Assembly: GCA_951802195.1 (NCBI GenBank)
Contig: OX637634.1
Coordinates: 186,001 to 250,000, forward strand
Direction: 5' to 3'
Source of the DNA: Tausonia pullulans
Taxonomy: Eukaryota; Basidiomycota; Tremellomycetes; Cystofilobasidiales; Mrakiaceae
Length of the DNA stretch: 64,000 nt
The position numbers were made by a program, and so were the translations under genes. Below are positions 45,145 to 56,268 of this stretch, in pieces. The notes beneath the pieces are model-generated. The model was given only the letters and a program-made list of their open reading frames with translations. It searched no databases and had not been told where the DNA came from. Positions within the stretch are counted from its first letter, which is position 1. Every line of letters starts with the position of its first letter.

Positions 45145-46578
45145 ATGGTTGAGCCCCAGCTCGCACGCAAGAAGAGCGGCCTCTTCCGCTCCCTCACGGC
45201 CAAGGCCTCCAAGGTCATCCATGGCGCCGACATCGACACCCAGGTCCGGCCGCAGAGGGCAGGCACCCTACGAGCCCGCGCCAGGCGCGAGATGGACGGA
45301 AGCACGAGGCAGATGCAGATGCAAGGACGGCCGAGGACGACCTCGGAGTCCAGCGTGACCATCGATCCGATGACAGGCATTGGCTCGGATGGAGTCGTGA
45401 GTAGCGGTCCTCCTCGCCTCTCTTGTCTGTTGTCGGCGGCACCCGCGTGTCGAAGCGGGTCCAGCTAGCCACCCCCCTGTTTCGTCGCAGCCTGTTCTCA
45501 CACGAGGCTCCTCCCCCTTGCTTCCTTTCTCCTCCCATGCCCCGCCTCCGTTCTTGCCTTCACTCTTTCGCGTTGTTCTCCATCTTCGCTCTTTCTGCAC
45601 TCTGCCCGCGCCTCCACTAGGACTACGGCTTCAAGAACCTCGACGAGGTCTACTCCGCTCCTACCCAGCAGCAGCAGCCGTATCAGTCCCACCAGCTCTA
45701 CGACGGGCCTTACCAGCCGCCGACGACAACGGCATCCGACTGCTCACTCCCGCCGCCAGCCCCCGTCCGGACCGTCCTCCGCGACGGTACGATCATCGAC
45801 GAACCCCATCCGCCCCTCGGCCTCTCCCCTCAAGCCCAGCAGTCAACGGCGACGACGAGCGCTTTCCCCCGATCGCGATCAGGCCCTCTGGACTCAACGT
45901 CTTTGACGTCCAACACCAACGCTCCCTCGGCCAGGCCCATGGGCCGCGCCCGCTCGACCTCTCAGTCGAACCCGTACACGTCATCCTCCCAGCTTCAAGC
46001 ATCGCTTGCGTCGGCACCGCCCGTCCCCGAATTCCCTCGACGACTCGACAGGTCGCCTTCAATGGCCATCCACCAGCCGACCTCTGGTCGTGTCGGTTCA
46101 GATCCGAATGAGAACTCGGATGCTGGTACTGCTCCCAGGATCACCGTCTCCGGAGGCGAAGAGAAGCCTATCGGATGGGCCAAGGTCAAGCGGTCGATGA
46201 CGCTGACGAGGACGTCACCGCGCGAGGTCCGTCGTTGTCTTCGATCTCAGCTCACACACTCGCGCACATGCGCTCACACTGACGCCGCGATTGCTGTTGT
46301 TGTTCACAGCGAGCTGGTCTCGCTCCGAATGCCCCGGATCGCCCTCCCTCGCCGCCCCGACAGGCTGCGGCTCCCAAAATGTATTCGGCTGCCACTGTTC
46401 GCCCTCTTCCCCTCCCTCGCTGTGCTCCTCGTGAAAGAGGCTCGCTGATCAAACTGCGCCGCTCGAATAGCTCGCCATGGAGATGGCCCGCCTCGAGCGC
46501 GAGAAGGAACTCGAGCGTCGCAAGTCGCGGATGGTCACCGCCGAAGAGAGCCGCCTCACCGAGAACGCGTTTTACTAG
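45145..46578 (+). CDS. Unrecognised 350-aa Ser/Pro-rich protein
   Basis: I do not recognise a family. Four exons close in phase: 45145-45396, 45621-46226, 46310-46396, 46471-46578. The head MVEPQLARKKSGLFRSLTAKASKVIHG looks like a short basic amphipathic helix that might bind membranes. The middle is disordered and rich in Ser, Pro and Gln (PTQQQQPYQ). The end, MEMARLEREKELERRKSRMVTAEE, is a charged coiled-coil-like helix. All four phases agreeing supports a real gene; function unknown. Confidence 0.65.
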
Positions 46579-46967
46579 ACGAGGAGACGGACGAACTTTG
46601 TCCCATCACTTCTCACTCATTGCTTACTCTGAATTCACTTGCGTATACTTCCCGTGCATTTCTTTTTTCTTTCCTTCTCTCTCTTTCTCGTCGTCCATCA
46701 CAGCCACCGGCTGGCCCGCCTCTAGCATTGTCTTCTCTCGTCCCATCTCTCTCTTTCTTTGCTTGATCGCTTCAGTTCTCTTCCTCTGTCCTCTCAGTCC
46801 GCGACACTATCCCGCACGCGTGCTATCGCTTCCCCAGTCTTTCTACTTCGTTCTTGCTCGCCTTCGCCCATATTTTGCCATCATGCATGCCACGACACAG
46901 ACCAACGCACGCCCCCAAATCTTCTCTAGCTCGCCGACAGCGCAAATGCATATATTTAAATCTCTTC
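46579..46967. other. Convergent intergenic region
   Basis: About 390 bp between two stops. Plus strand T/C-rich (TTTCTTTCCTTCTCTCTC at 46,665-46,690). Likely overlapping 3' UTRs. Confidence 0.4.
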
Positions 46968-48119
46968 CTAGAGATGAGCTGGTCTTGCCGACTCGGCCTC
47001 GGTCCGTGCCAGTATTGTTGAGGGAGCGACGCCGAACGAGACCGGGAGGTCCACGTCCAGTTCTGGGCCTGTCAGCCCATACACAAGTGGAGAAGTAATC
47101 AGGGACCAGTAGCGGCGCGCTCACCTCCGACAGCGATGACCCTGATAGTGGCCAGGTGGTGTATGGCATGATGGCCTAGGGTTGTCAGTCAGCAGCAGCT
47201 CTCATCGGTGCAGCGCCACAGGCAGGTAATATTACGCACTAGCGAACCAGAGCTTCCGAACGTTCCCGTTCATAGTCAGCAGGAGCACCACACGTGTCTT
47301 CAATGTGTGCCCACAACTCACCTCCCTCCCAAAGGTGCTCTTCATCGAAATGAGCGCTGGTGTCTGCGCGCTCAATGCAACCTCCACATTGAGCCACTCC
47401 CGACCGAGTCCACCGTCCTGCACAGGGACCGGCGGCTCGGAAAGCGTCTGTAATCGCCGCTGGAGGTCCTTGATGGCCTCCCTCGCTGAGCTCGTCGAAG
47501 TCTCTATGGGCGTCTGGCGCTTGCGGACGTCGTAATTGAGAGTAGCGGAGCCGGATTCGATTGCCTGAGAAGATGCACTCTTGCCTTGAGCTTTCTGTTG
47601 TCTCTTCCATCAAATGTAAGGATGAGAGATATACCTCAACGAGCAGACGGAAATGGTCAAGAATGTGACCTGACAAACGTCCCAAAATGTCGAGAGAGAA
47701 GAGACAGAAGGCGGGGTCAGAGCACGCGAAATGACGGGACGGGAGGAGAGGAGAGGACTGCAGGGCGCACGGAGGTGCTTGCCAATGGTCGACCCAGCGA
47801 CGAGACGAGATTCGAAGGTGAATTGGTCGTCATTGAGCGTGTGGGCGACGAGGTCCTGGCCCTGGTCGAGGATAGAAACGGCAGTGTCGACGAGGACGTC
47901 TGAGGGAGACAGTGACATATACGACCAGCTCGAGAGAAGGTTAGCAAAGTGGCTTAGCCCATACGAGTGGGAGCAACTGAATGCAAGGCGAGGCGCACGC
48001 TGCGAGTCCTCGATCTCTTGCTGAGACTGGGTAGAAGATGTGGATGATGATGGCGAGGGGACAATTGGGGAGGTGGAGGAGGAAGCCGAGCCAGCCCGCT
48101 GGTGCAAGGGGGCAGTCAT
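46968..48119 (-). CDS. DinB-like four-helix metalloprotein
   Basis: Member of the DinB/YfiT-like superfamily of metal-binding four-helix bundles, in which many members are thiol-dependent transferases; substrate unknown. Exons join in phase as VLVDTAVSILDQGQDLVAHTL ... STIGKHLRHILDHFRLLVE ... AIESGSATLNYDVRKRQTPI ... STFGRELWFASHHAIHHLATIRVIAVGG ... LDVDLPVSFGVAPSTI and stop at 46968. The His residues of HLRHILDHF and HHAIHH fit the expected metal triad. Start MTAPLHQ (48119) was chosen as the nearest ATG; an upstream in-frame ATG at 48173 is possible. An intron probably removes 45-50 codons after EIEDSQ. Head-to-head with riboflavin synthase, ~290 bp apart. Confidence 0.75.
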
Positions 48120-48411
48120 CAGAACGGATAATGTGGCGAGGCGGGTCGTCAGGTGGGGTGGTATGCTTGTCAATGGAGCAACCCTCCTTTCATCGAGGTG
48201 TTGGTGGTGATGGTGGTCAGTGGGAAGGAGAGCAGCATTGGGCTGTCCGGTTACGAGCTTCCGGCCTCGTGCCTGCGCGTCTCATCCGGCCGGCGGCTTG
48301 CACGACGGGCCCACGAGCCCACGCGCCGCAACGCGGCTCAGCGCGGGTCCCAACCTTCCTCCAACGACATCCCACTCCTCCACCTTCCCTCTCTCTCCTC
48401 TGCCCCAAGGA
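48120..48411. promoter_or_regulatory. Divergent promoter region, DinB-like / riboflavin synthase
   Basis: About 290 bp between the two starts, with GC-rich sequence and a C/T-rich leader directly before the riboflavin synthase ATG. No specific site recognised. Confidence 0.4.
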
Positions 48412-49370
48412 ATGTTTACCGGCCTCGTACGTCGCTCTCTCTACTAATCAAGTGTTCTACGTTTGACCGGAGTTCTCACCGGACTAGATCGAACACATGG
48501 CGCGCCTCAAATCGCGTGTTCCAATGGACACTGACGGCGGCTTCACCCTCACCTTTGACGAGGCCGCTGCCATCCTCGGTGACTGCCACCTGGGCGACTC
48601 CATCGCCGTCAACGGCGTCTGCCTCACTGTCACCGAATTTGACAGCGACAGTTTCAAGGTCGGCCTCGCACCCGAAACTCTCGAACGGTCCAACCTCGGT
48701 GAGTCAGCACGCGCGGCTCAACCTGTCGTTCGACTTGTCCCGCCCGCCGCTGACGGAAGGGTGGCCTATTGCTATGACTTCTACCCTCTGCTCCAGGCGC
48801 CCTTGAGGTCGGAGACCGCGTCAACTGCGAGCGTGCCCTCGCCGGCCACACTCGCTTCGGTGGCCACTTTGTCCAGGTCCGTTGTAGATAGCTGTCTGGC
48901 TATCTATCTCATCGGCGGACCTCGCCGCATGAGTCACTGAGATGTACTTTCCCCTCTCACGCTCCTGACAGGGCCACGTCGACTCGACGGCCACCATCGT
49001 CTCCGTCACTCCCGATGGTAACTCGCTGCGCTTCGTCTTCCAGCTTCCGGACAATTCTCTCGGCCGTTCCGTGCTCCCTGCGCTCATCCCCAAAGGCTAC
49101 GTCACGATTGACGGCGCCTCGCTCACGTTGACCGAGGTGTCCGACGCCGAGCGGACATTCGGCATCATGCTCATCGCCCACTCGCAGGAGAAGCTCGTCC
49201 TGAGCACGAAGAAGCCTGGAATGAAGGTCAACATTGAGGCCGACTCGGTCATTAAGGCCGTCGAGAAGAGCGTTCAGACAGCGCTAGGGGGCGGCAAGAC
49301 GGGCAGCGAGCTCGAGGCTTTGGTCGAAAGGGTTGTCGAGAAGGTGCTCAAGAACAAGGGACTCCTATAG
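48412..49370 (+). CDS. RIB5: Riboflavin synthase, alpha chain type
   Basis: Dismutation of two 6,7-dimethyl-8-ribityllumazine to riboflavin, last step of vitamin B2 synthesis; cytosolic trimer. Four exons close in phase: 48412-48426, 48488-48698, 48797-48876, 48972-49370, giving 234 aa. The first exon is just 15 nt (MFTGL) and joins to IEHMA, recreating the universal MFTGLIE start. Two lumazine-binding repeats: the first with GDSIAVNGVCLTVTEF and FKVGLAPETLERSNLG, the second with GGHFVQGHVDSTATI, GYVTIDGASLTLTEV and FGIMLIAHSQEK. Length is that of the family plus a short C-terminal helix. Confidence 0.93.
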
Positions 49371-49867
49371 AGATGCCAATAGATGTAACTTGACTTTGCA
49401 GTTGTAGAGGAGGAGCGTGTTCTGCTCGACTGTAAGGGGCCAGCGCGTCTGGCGCCATCACGAAGCAACTATGCCTTGACATAGTTGGCCCCTCCCACGA
49501 ACATGATCTCTCAACGTGCCTCGGGTTGCTGCAATGGTCGAGCTCGTGGAAAAGTGACGATGTCAGAAGTGTCGGGTCATGCGAAGTCCCGCTTTCTCAT
49601 GCGATCGCCCTCCCCCTCCTTCTCGCGCGACCAGCAGCTGAGAGCGGGCGGGGCTCGGCCCTCGAGCCTCCTTCAGCCCTCTCGTCTTCCTGCAAGACAG
49701 CCAGCCCTTCTCATCCCCTCGCTCAACCATCATCACCCTTGCTTGTTTCCTCCTGCATCTGCCCTCCTGGATCTTGTCTACAGTCTCATCGCCTCCTTCT
49801 CCTCTCTTCTCCTCCTCTGCCCTCTGCTCTTCGTCCCCCCTTCGCCCCTTCCATTCCCCTTCTCATC
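49371..49867. other. Intergenic, RIB5 to SUR7-like gene
   Basis: About 500 bp; C/T-rich from 49,600 to the next ATG. Presumed terminator of RIB5 and promoter/leader of the next gene. No other feature. Confidence 0.4.
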
Positions 49868-51715
49868 ATGCGCGGAGAATTGTGCATCCCCTCTCTGCCT
49901 GTTCATGCGCCTTTCCTGCGCCATTCCCGAGAGATATGAGACCATGTCGTGCTAACAAGACCGCCTTGGATAACTGCAGCTGCGTCGCCTTTGCATCGTT
50001 TTCCACGTGAGTATCAAGGTTTCGACTCCGGTCCTCAACAGACAAACAGTCAGGCAATCGACCGAGACGAGCGTCTTGTTTGCAGGGAGCCAGTGCTCAT
50101 CTATCATTCACTTGAGGGTCATCTGTAAGGAGTGTCACCGTGATCCTGCAGGATCTCGTGCTCATCGAGCTCGGTGAGAATGGAGGAAGTCGACTAGAAC
50201 ACGGCGCCGGAGAGAACGTCTCGGTAGAGGTTGCTTGAGCCCCCCGCGCGTTGGATGCAGGAAAGCTCGGCGCGTCGCTGTCAGGGTCCAAGCAGAAGCG
50301 GCAAGAAATGACAATACTTTATGCCAATCCTCAGGTTCGCGGCGGCTGTAATCATGGTGTTTGTCCATGTGAGTTTCGGTCTTGAGACGGCGTTCTGTGG
50401 GACGTACTGGGAGAGGAAGAGAGCCTCCTCCGTGCCTGCTCAAGCAGCTTGATTTCGATGGATCAGCATTTAACCCAATCCTGGTCCCATCATTCACTCT
50501 TCAGATCGGGCAACTCAACCCTTCGAGCAGTACGTCGAATCGACGTCTGGTAGCGGCCGCGCCATCCAACGGCAACTAAGATTTTCTTTCGGCGTCGTTC
50601 TACCGCAGTTCCTCGCACGCTCATGATGATCAAGGTCGACGTCGCCAACTTCGGCTCTCAATTCCAGCGTGATTTCTTGCTTATAAGCGCTGCAAGTGGT
50701 CACGAGGGGCTTCGGACTGATTCACAAGGTCTCCGTCCCGACTTTCGCATCAGAGGCCAACAACGGCGCGTCCATCATCGGACTCTACGCCAACTCCTCC
50801 GTTTCGATTCTCGGAAACCGGGATGGTCTCGCCGACCAGTACAGATGGGGTCGTGAGCAATCTCCTATTTGAGTGAGTCTAGCTTTAGCATCGCTGATTA
50901 TCCAGCAATCGCTCTCCCAAGTTATGAACTATTGCGGCACCAACAATGGTGGCAACGGCCGCTGTGATGGTGTCAAGTTTGGGGGCGGCTTCCGCCCTTG
51001 GGATGTCGTTGTAGCTGACGTTCCTCAGCAGTTCTCTGCTGCGTAAGTGGCGAATGGACCGACTCTTCCCGCGGCCGTCTGCTCGCCCGCTCATGGCTCC
51101 TTCAATTCTTTCACTTCCTTCCCTGATACAGCGTAGATGCTGCCGTCCCCCGTGGATCCACCTTCCGTCGCACGAATTTTACGAGCAAGATGACCAAGGG
51201 CGCCTTCTGGTCGATCTTCGTGAGTGTCGTCTCCTCAAGACAACGGTCTGAACCCGACCGCTGATCCGCAATCGTCCTTAGATCGGCTCATGCTGTTCAC
51301 TCCTCGCCTTCATTTTTGGTGTCATCCCGCATCGGGTCATGTTCGGTCTCGCCTCGCTATGGGCCATCATCGCTACGCTCGGCCTCGCCATCGGTGCTGC
51401 CCTCTGGACCGCGACCTTTGTTAAGTGAGACCTGCTTGCTAACTTCCATCCCATCTCATCCTGAAGATGGGCTCCGCTGACCCATGCATCTTCAGGGTTC
51501 GTGACTCCGCCGTGAATGGAATTAGCGTTGGCCTGGGCAATGGCATCAGTCAGTGCAATTCCTTCTTTTTCCGTCACACATCGCCCCATGAGAGAGGCTG
51601 AGCCCGTCTCTTTTCTCGACCCCTCCGACCAGTTCTCACCTGGGTCGCTTTCGCCCTGTGTGCGCTTTCGATCGGACCCTCCATTATCTGCAGCATCTCC
51701 TACGTGCGGCTTTAG
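49868..51715 (+). CDS. SUR7/PalI-family membrane protein
   Basis: Four-TM protein of the SUR7/PalI (Rim9) family, found at eisosomes/plasma membrane or in ambient-pH signalling. Many short exons: MRGEF, then CVAFASFSTFAAAVIMVFVH (TM1), IGQLNPSS, PRTLMMIKVDVANFGSQFQ, VSVPTFASEANNGASIIGLY, ANSSVSILGNRDGLADQYRW, MNYCGTNNGGNGRCDGVKFG, GAFWSIFIGSCCSLLAFIFG (TM2), MFGLASLWAIIATLGLAIGA (TM3), VRDSAVNGISVGLGNGI and LTWVAFALCALSIGPSIIC (TM4), stop at 51715. The extracellular loop with two Cys (NYCG...GRCD) and the spacing of TM2-TM4 fit the family. Exon 1/2 splice (GTGCAT) and some inner sites are inferred; the start is moderately sure. Confidence 0.75.
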
Positions 51716-52374
51716 AGCGCGCGGGAGTATACTCTCAGTGTTTCCAACGGAAACCGTCCCTTCTCTTCTCTCTCTTTCTGTCTTGTTTTGTTCACTCGTT
51801 TTTTTTATTATATCGCTAATCGTCCTTGCTCTACTCTATATCCTGTTTGGGAATCTTTCTTTCGCGAAGAAACCTGCGCGGATCAGCGCCGTCAGGAGCG
51901 GTCAGAACGTTTCTGGGCGAGAGACGAGACAAGGGGACTTTCATTTTTGGACAGCTGGAGCGCACTCTGCGAACGAACTCATTTGTCTGCCGTGTTTGAC
52001 CTGTACGAGCGATGTGTCAGGAACCGGGGAAGACGTGGCTAAGTGAACGCTTGCTTCCGGGCAGTGTCGACGAAGCCGAGGGTGGACACGCGTGAGTGTT
52101 TTCTTTTGCTCGCTTGTTCTCCAATGACGGAGGCCGAGGCGACGTGGACAGGGGCTAGGAGTCTGTCTGCGTCGTCACTGGGGAAGCTTGCTTCCTAACA
52201 CGGGTCGGGGGTCGTCGGCGCGGGGGCAACGGGCGGCATGTGTTTTGCGCGTGGGTCTTGTTTTCTTGTGCCAACTCGACCATCATCCGCCCTCCCCCCC
52301 TCCTTCGTCCCTCATTCCGTTGCCCCTCCCCCCGCTTCTTAGACCGACTTTTATCCATCCGCGCCTCGCCTCCG
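51716..52374. other. Intergenic, SUR7-like gene to Wee1-type kinase
   Basis: About 660 bp. T-rich near 51,800-51,860, then mixed. Holds the kinase promoter; no other feature seen. Confidence 0.4.
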
Positions 52375-53668
52375 ATGGAGGTCTTCATGCGTCCGCATGC
52401 AGAGCCCTCGCCGTCTGGGCTCGCCTACTCACGCCGCCCGCGGGTCGTCTCGCCCAGCACCCGTCACCACACGCCTGCCCGCGGGGAGGTGGCCCTTCCC
52501 TCCGCCTCTCCCGGTTCAACGACGTCTTCCTCGCCCTCGAGCTCGCCCGTCCAGTCGCCTACAAGGCGGCCCCTCAACTCAACCCGCCGCCAGCTCGACT
52601 TCTCCCGCTCTCCCTCGGCAGCAGCGATGACGGCTTCGACGAAGCGACCCATCCTCGGCAGCACCTGGCGGACCAACGTGCCCACCGAGGGGAGCGACGG
52701 CGGCTTGGACTCCGACTTCGACGAGGATGAGGACCTCGCCAACATGAGCCGCTCCTTCGAGGGGTTCACCTTCTCCGACCCCTCTTCGTCGTGCTCGCCT
52801 CCGCCCCTACACGTCCTATCAGACTTCTCCTCCCCTGTCTTTATGACCTCGCCCGCCTCAGCGGCCGATCTCCAGCAGCAGACGTGCGTAAACTCGCCTG
52901 GCGGCGGCGGAGGCAGCAAGCAGCGACCCACGAGGGGCTTTCAGCCCACACCCTTCGTCCTTCCTTCGCCCTTCGCTTCTCGCACCCTCGCCTCCGCGTC
53001 TCCGCTGCCGTCGACGTCGTCATCGACTTTGAATAGGCCAGCAGGTATCGGCTCTCCAGCCGTGCTCAGGCCCTCCCTCTTTCGCCGGCCCCCTTACGAT
53101 TCTTCGTCATCGTCGTTGTCCTCCGCCTCCACGATGAGGGACTTGGACTCGCCGCGCGACTGCTTTACCTTCCCCTCGTCGCGCTCCGCCGACCTTGACG
53201 CCGCCTCGTCATCCCACCACGACCACGCTCGCAGGCCGCAGCTCACTGGCGCCTCGCCGACGACCCTCGCTCTTCCATCTGTCCACACGCCACGCTCGCA
53301 GACGTCATCCCTCCACCGGTCAACGCCTGCGAGCTCCTCGCTTCTGCCCTCCAGCACACCCGCCGGCCGGCCACTCTCGATCTCGACGTCCTCGCTTCCC
53401 CGGCCTCAGGCCGTGTCGCGGCTCCTCGGTGGAAGCGCCCCAGCCCGGGGGAGGCAGTCGCTCGATCCGGCCATTCTCCTCACCTCCACGTCGGCCCCGT
53501 CATCGACGCACGAGTACGAGGACGCCAGGCCGAGCCCAGGCGCGTTCGAGGTTTCTCTGATGAAGAAGTCAAGCTCGCGTGGGTCGCTGTCGAGCTCCAA
53601 GTCGAGCCGGAGGGCGTCGTTTGTTGTGAGTGCTGCTTCATCCATGCTGTTGGCTAAACATGAGCTCT

Positions 53669-53706
<38 letters not shown>

Positions 53707-55726
53707 CTTCAGTCTCCTCCCACACCGAATACCAAGGCACCTCCTCCCAGACTCGATTTCGGCTCCCCTTGGCCCTCACCTGGTTCCCAGCACGCCCGCG
53801 TGTCGTCCTACTTCCCCACCTCATCCTCGGGCAGTGGCAACGGCGGTGGTGCTACTTCCCCGACCCGCTCGGGCTTCTTATCCTCCTCCTCCGCGATTCC
53901 CCGTCTCGCCAAGCCGACACCCCTTGCCGCTCAGGTCTCCTCGGGCTCGACCGCATCGACGTCATCTACGCTCTCAGCAGGCAGTTCGCGGACGACGACC
54001 CACTTCAGGCCCACTCGTCTATTCGGCTCCCCTTCCACAAGCGCCAATGCCGGAGGGGATTTCTCCACCTCCTCTGTTTCTCAGTCCAAAGGGAAGGGTC
54101 ACCATACGGGCCTCAAGAGGAAGGGCAGCAGCGTCGATGCGAGCCAGTTCTCGACATCCCTCTTCTCCAAGACGACGCCTTCTCCGACATCGCGGCGTCG
54201 GGCAACGGCCCAGGACCACCACCACCACCACGGCAGCAGCGGGGGGAACAACGGCGCCGGCAGTCCCATCCCTGTTCGGCAGGTCAAGCGACCACTCCTC
54301 ATGCGCACCTCAGCTGGTGAGGACCGCTTCGCACGGGACTTTGCGGTCGTTGGCGAGCTCGGGAAGGGAGAGACGGGCGTCGTGTGGGAGGTCACGGAGC
54401 GGGCCACCGGCCGGAGAGGCGCCGTCAAGGTGGGCGCCATCTATGCGGGCTCCAAGGATCGGTGCATCTCCTTTCCTCCTTCCCTCCTTTGACATCCACT
54501 TCATGACCAGTGACTGAAAAGTCATGTGCGCTCTCTTACAGCATCCGTCATCTCGAGGAGCTGGATATTCTGCGCCTCATCTCACGACCCGACAACCTGC
54601 ATCCAAACCTTCTCCTCCTTCGCTCTGCCTGGGAGCAGTCAGCCCGGCTTCATCTCCACGTGCCCATCTACTCTGGTGATCTTCGCTCCTTTCTCGAATC
54701 CTTTGACGACCTTGCTCCAGGATTGCCCTCCTTGAACCAGTCGGAAGGCCTTGACGAGGGCCGAGTCTGGAAGCTCGTCGCTTCGCTCTCCTCAGCGCTC
54801 GCCCGGCTGCACGGTCTCGGCGTCATTCACCTCGACATCAAGCCGGCCAACGTCCTCGTGGACACTGAAGGGGAGGTCTGCCTTGCCGACTTTGGCCACG
54901 CCACCCGGTGGCCGAGGGTCGGAGCCAGGGAGATCCTACAAGGCGCAGAGGCGGATGCAGGCACAATGGACCTCGGTTGGGAGGGTCAGGCGATGGAGTG
55001 GGATCGCGAGGGAGACCGCGACTATCTCAGCGCCGAGGGCGTCCGCGGCGTCATCTCTCCCAAGGGAGACATCTTTTCGTAAGTCGAAGCAAGCTTTATC
55101 TCCTTCTGCTCCCAAATACATACTCACTCTTCTTTCCATAAAGCTTTGGCCTCACCGTCCTCGAGGCCCTGACCGACATCGTTCCTCCCTCTCTCGGCGA
55201 GCCTTATCACCGCCTCCGCTCCGATGACTTTTCCGACCTCGAGGCTCCTCGGCTCGCCCCCTCACCACTCCCGACGACCTCGAGGCTCCTCAACTCCCCG
55301 TCATCTGCCTTTTCTGACGGCGACGCCTTCCCAACGTGCTCCACGGCTCCTTCGACACCCTTCTGCAACTTCCCGACGCCCACCGGTGGCGAGACGGCGT
55401 TGGACGCTCCTTTTAACGCAGCGGTTGCCTCCTGGGGCTCCCCTCAAATTGTTGCCCTCGTCAAGGCTATGATGAGCTCCGACCCTTCCTGCCGGCCCTC
55501 AGCTCGCGAGATATTTGAACACCCGGTCGTCCAACGGACGAACCAGGCCATGGTCTCTGGTATGGCGGGGCCTACTCTAGCCCCGGAACCGGTTGGCTTT
55601 CTGGAGAGCATCCTCAAGGGCTCTGCCAATGCGTGTGGCGTCCCCACTCATTTTCCTTCTCTTCCTCTCCTTTATGCTCCTGCCCGTATGGCGGACTCTA
55701 TGGACGTCGACCGGCTTGACTGGTAG
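52375..55726 (+). CDS. wee1: Wee1-type protein kinase
   Basis: Inhibitory kinase that phosphorylates the Cdk1 tyrosine and delays entry to mitosis; nuclear. Four exons close in phase: 52375-53625, 53713-54461, 54542-55078, 55144-55726, giving about 1,039 aa. The first ~620 residues are Ser/Pro/Thr-rich, disordered, with many SP sites, fitting a Cdk-regulated head. The kinase domain has FAVVGELGKGETGVVWEV (Gly loop), GAVK (ATP lysine), IRHLEELDILRLI (C-helix), GVIHLDIKPANVLVD (catalytic loop), LADFGHA (DFG), EGDRDYLSAEGVRG and KGDIFSFGLTVLE. HLDIKPAN and EGDRxY are hallmarks of the Wee1/Myt1 family. The activation-segment APE reads SAE. Intron 1 contains a long CT microsatellite (about 53,671-53,702) as its pyrimidine tract. 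Myt1 is less likely since no membrane segment is present. Confidence 0.9.
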
Positions 55727-56268
55727 ATCTGTCCTCTCTCTATTGCTCCCATCTTTTTGCCAAGTGATCTGCTCGTAAGCTCTCTCTCTCCATCACCATA
55801 TCTCGATATATCCTTGTCTACGTCTACTCCTGCCTCTTCGCCTCCTGCTCGACGATCTTACCCTGTCTCGATTTGTTTTGTTTTGTTTTTTCCTCGTGCT
55901 TTCGCCATCTCCCCATTTGACCATCACCATCATCATCTTTAAATACCAACTCGCTACATTTATATCTTCGCGTCCTCATATTTGATCGATCTTAAACTAC
56001 TTGCTACCCCTGCTTGCTTGCCTCGAGACGAGATCGCGTGCTTTGATAGAGTTATGCTCGTCTCCTCCAGCTGCAGAGCATCCCAGCTTCGCGCTGTCTG
56101 GTTCCTTGTACACCGTGCAGCATGTCGAGCCCCCATGCTTGGCAAGAGAAGTGAGCGGCATGAAGTTTCCTGGCATAAGAGATGAGGTTCGTGAGCAGTC
56201 GGAGGTCAAGAAGCGAGAGCCAGCAAGATGCGAAGACACTCACGCCCGCCTTCTTTATCTACCCCTCC
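55727..56268. other. Convergent intergenic region
   Basis: About 540 bp between two stops, A/T-richer than the genes (TTTTGTTTTGTTTTTT at 55,876-55,891, ATATTTATATCTTCG further on), consistent with 3' UTRs and poly(A) signals. No gene seen. Confidence 0.4.
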
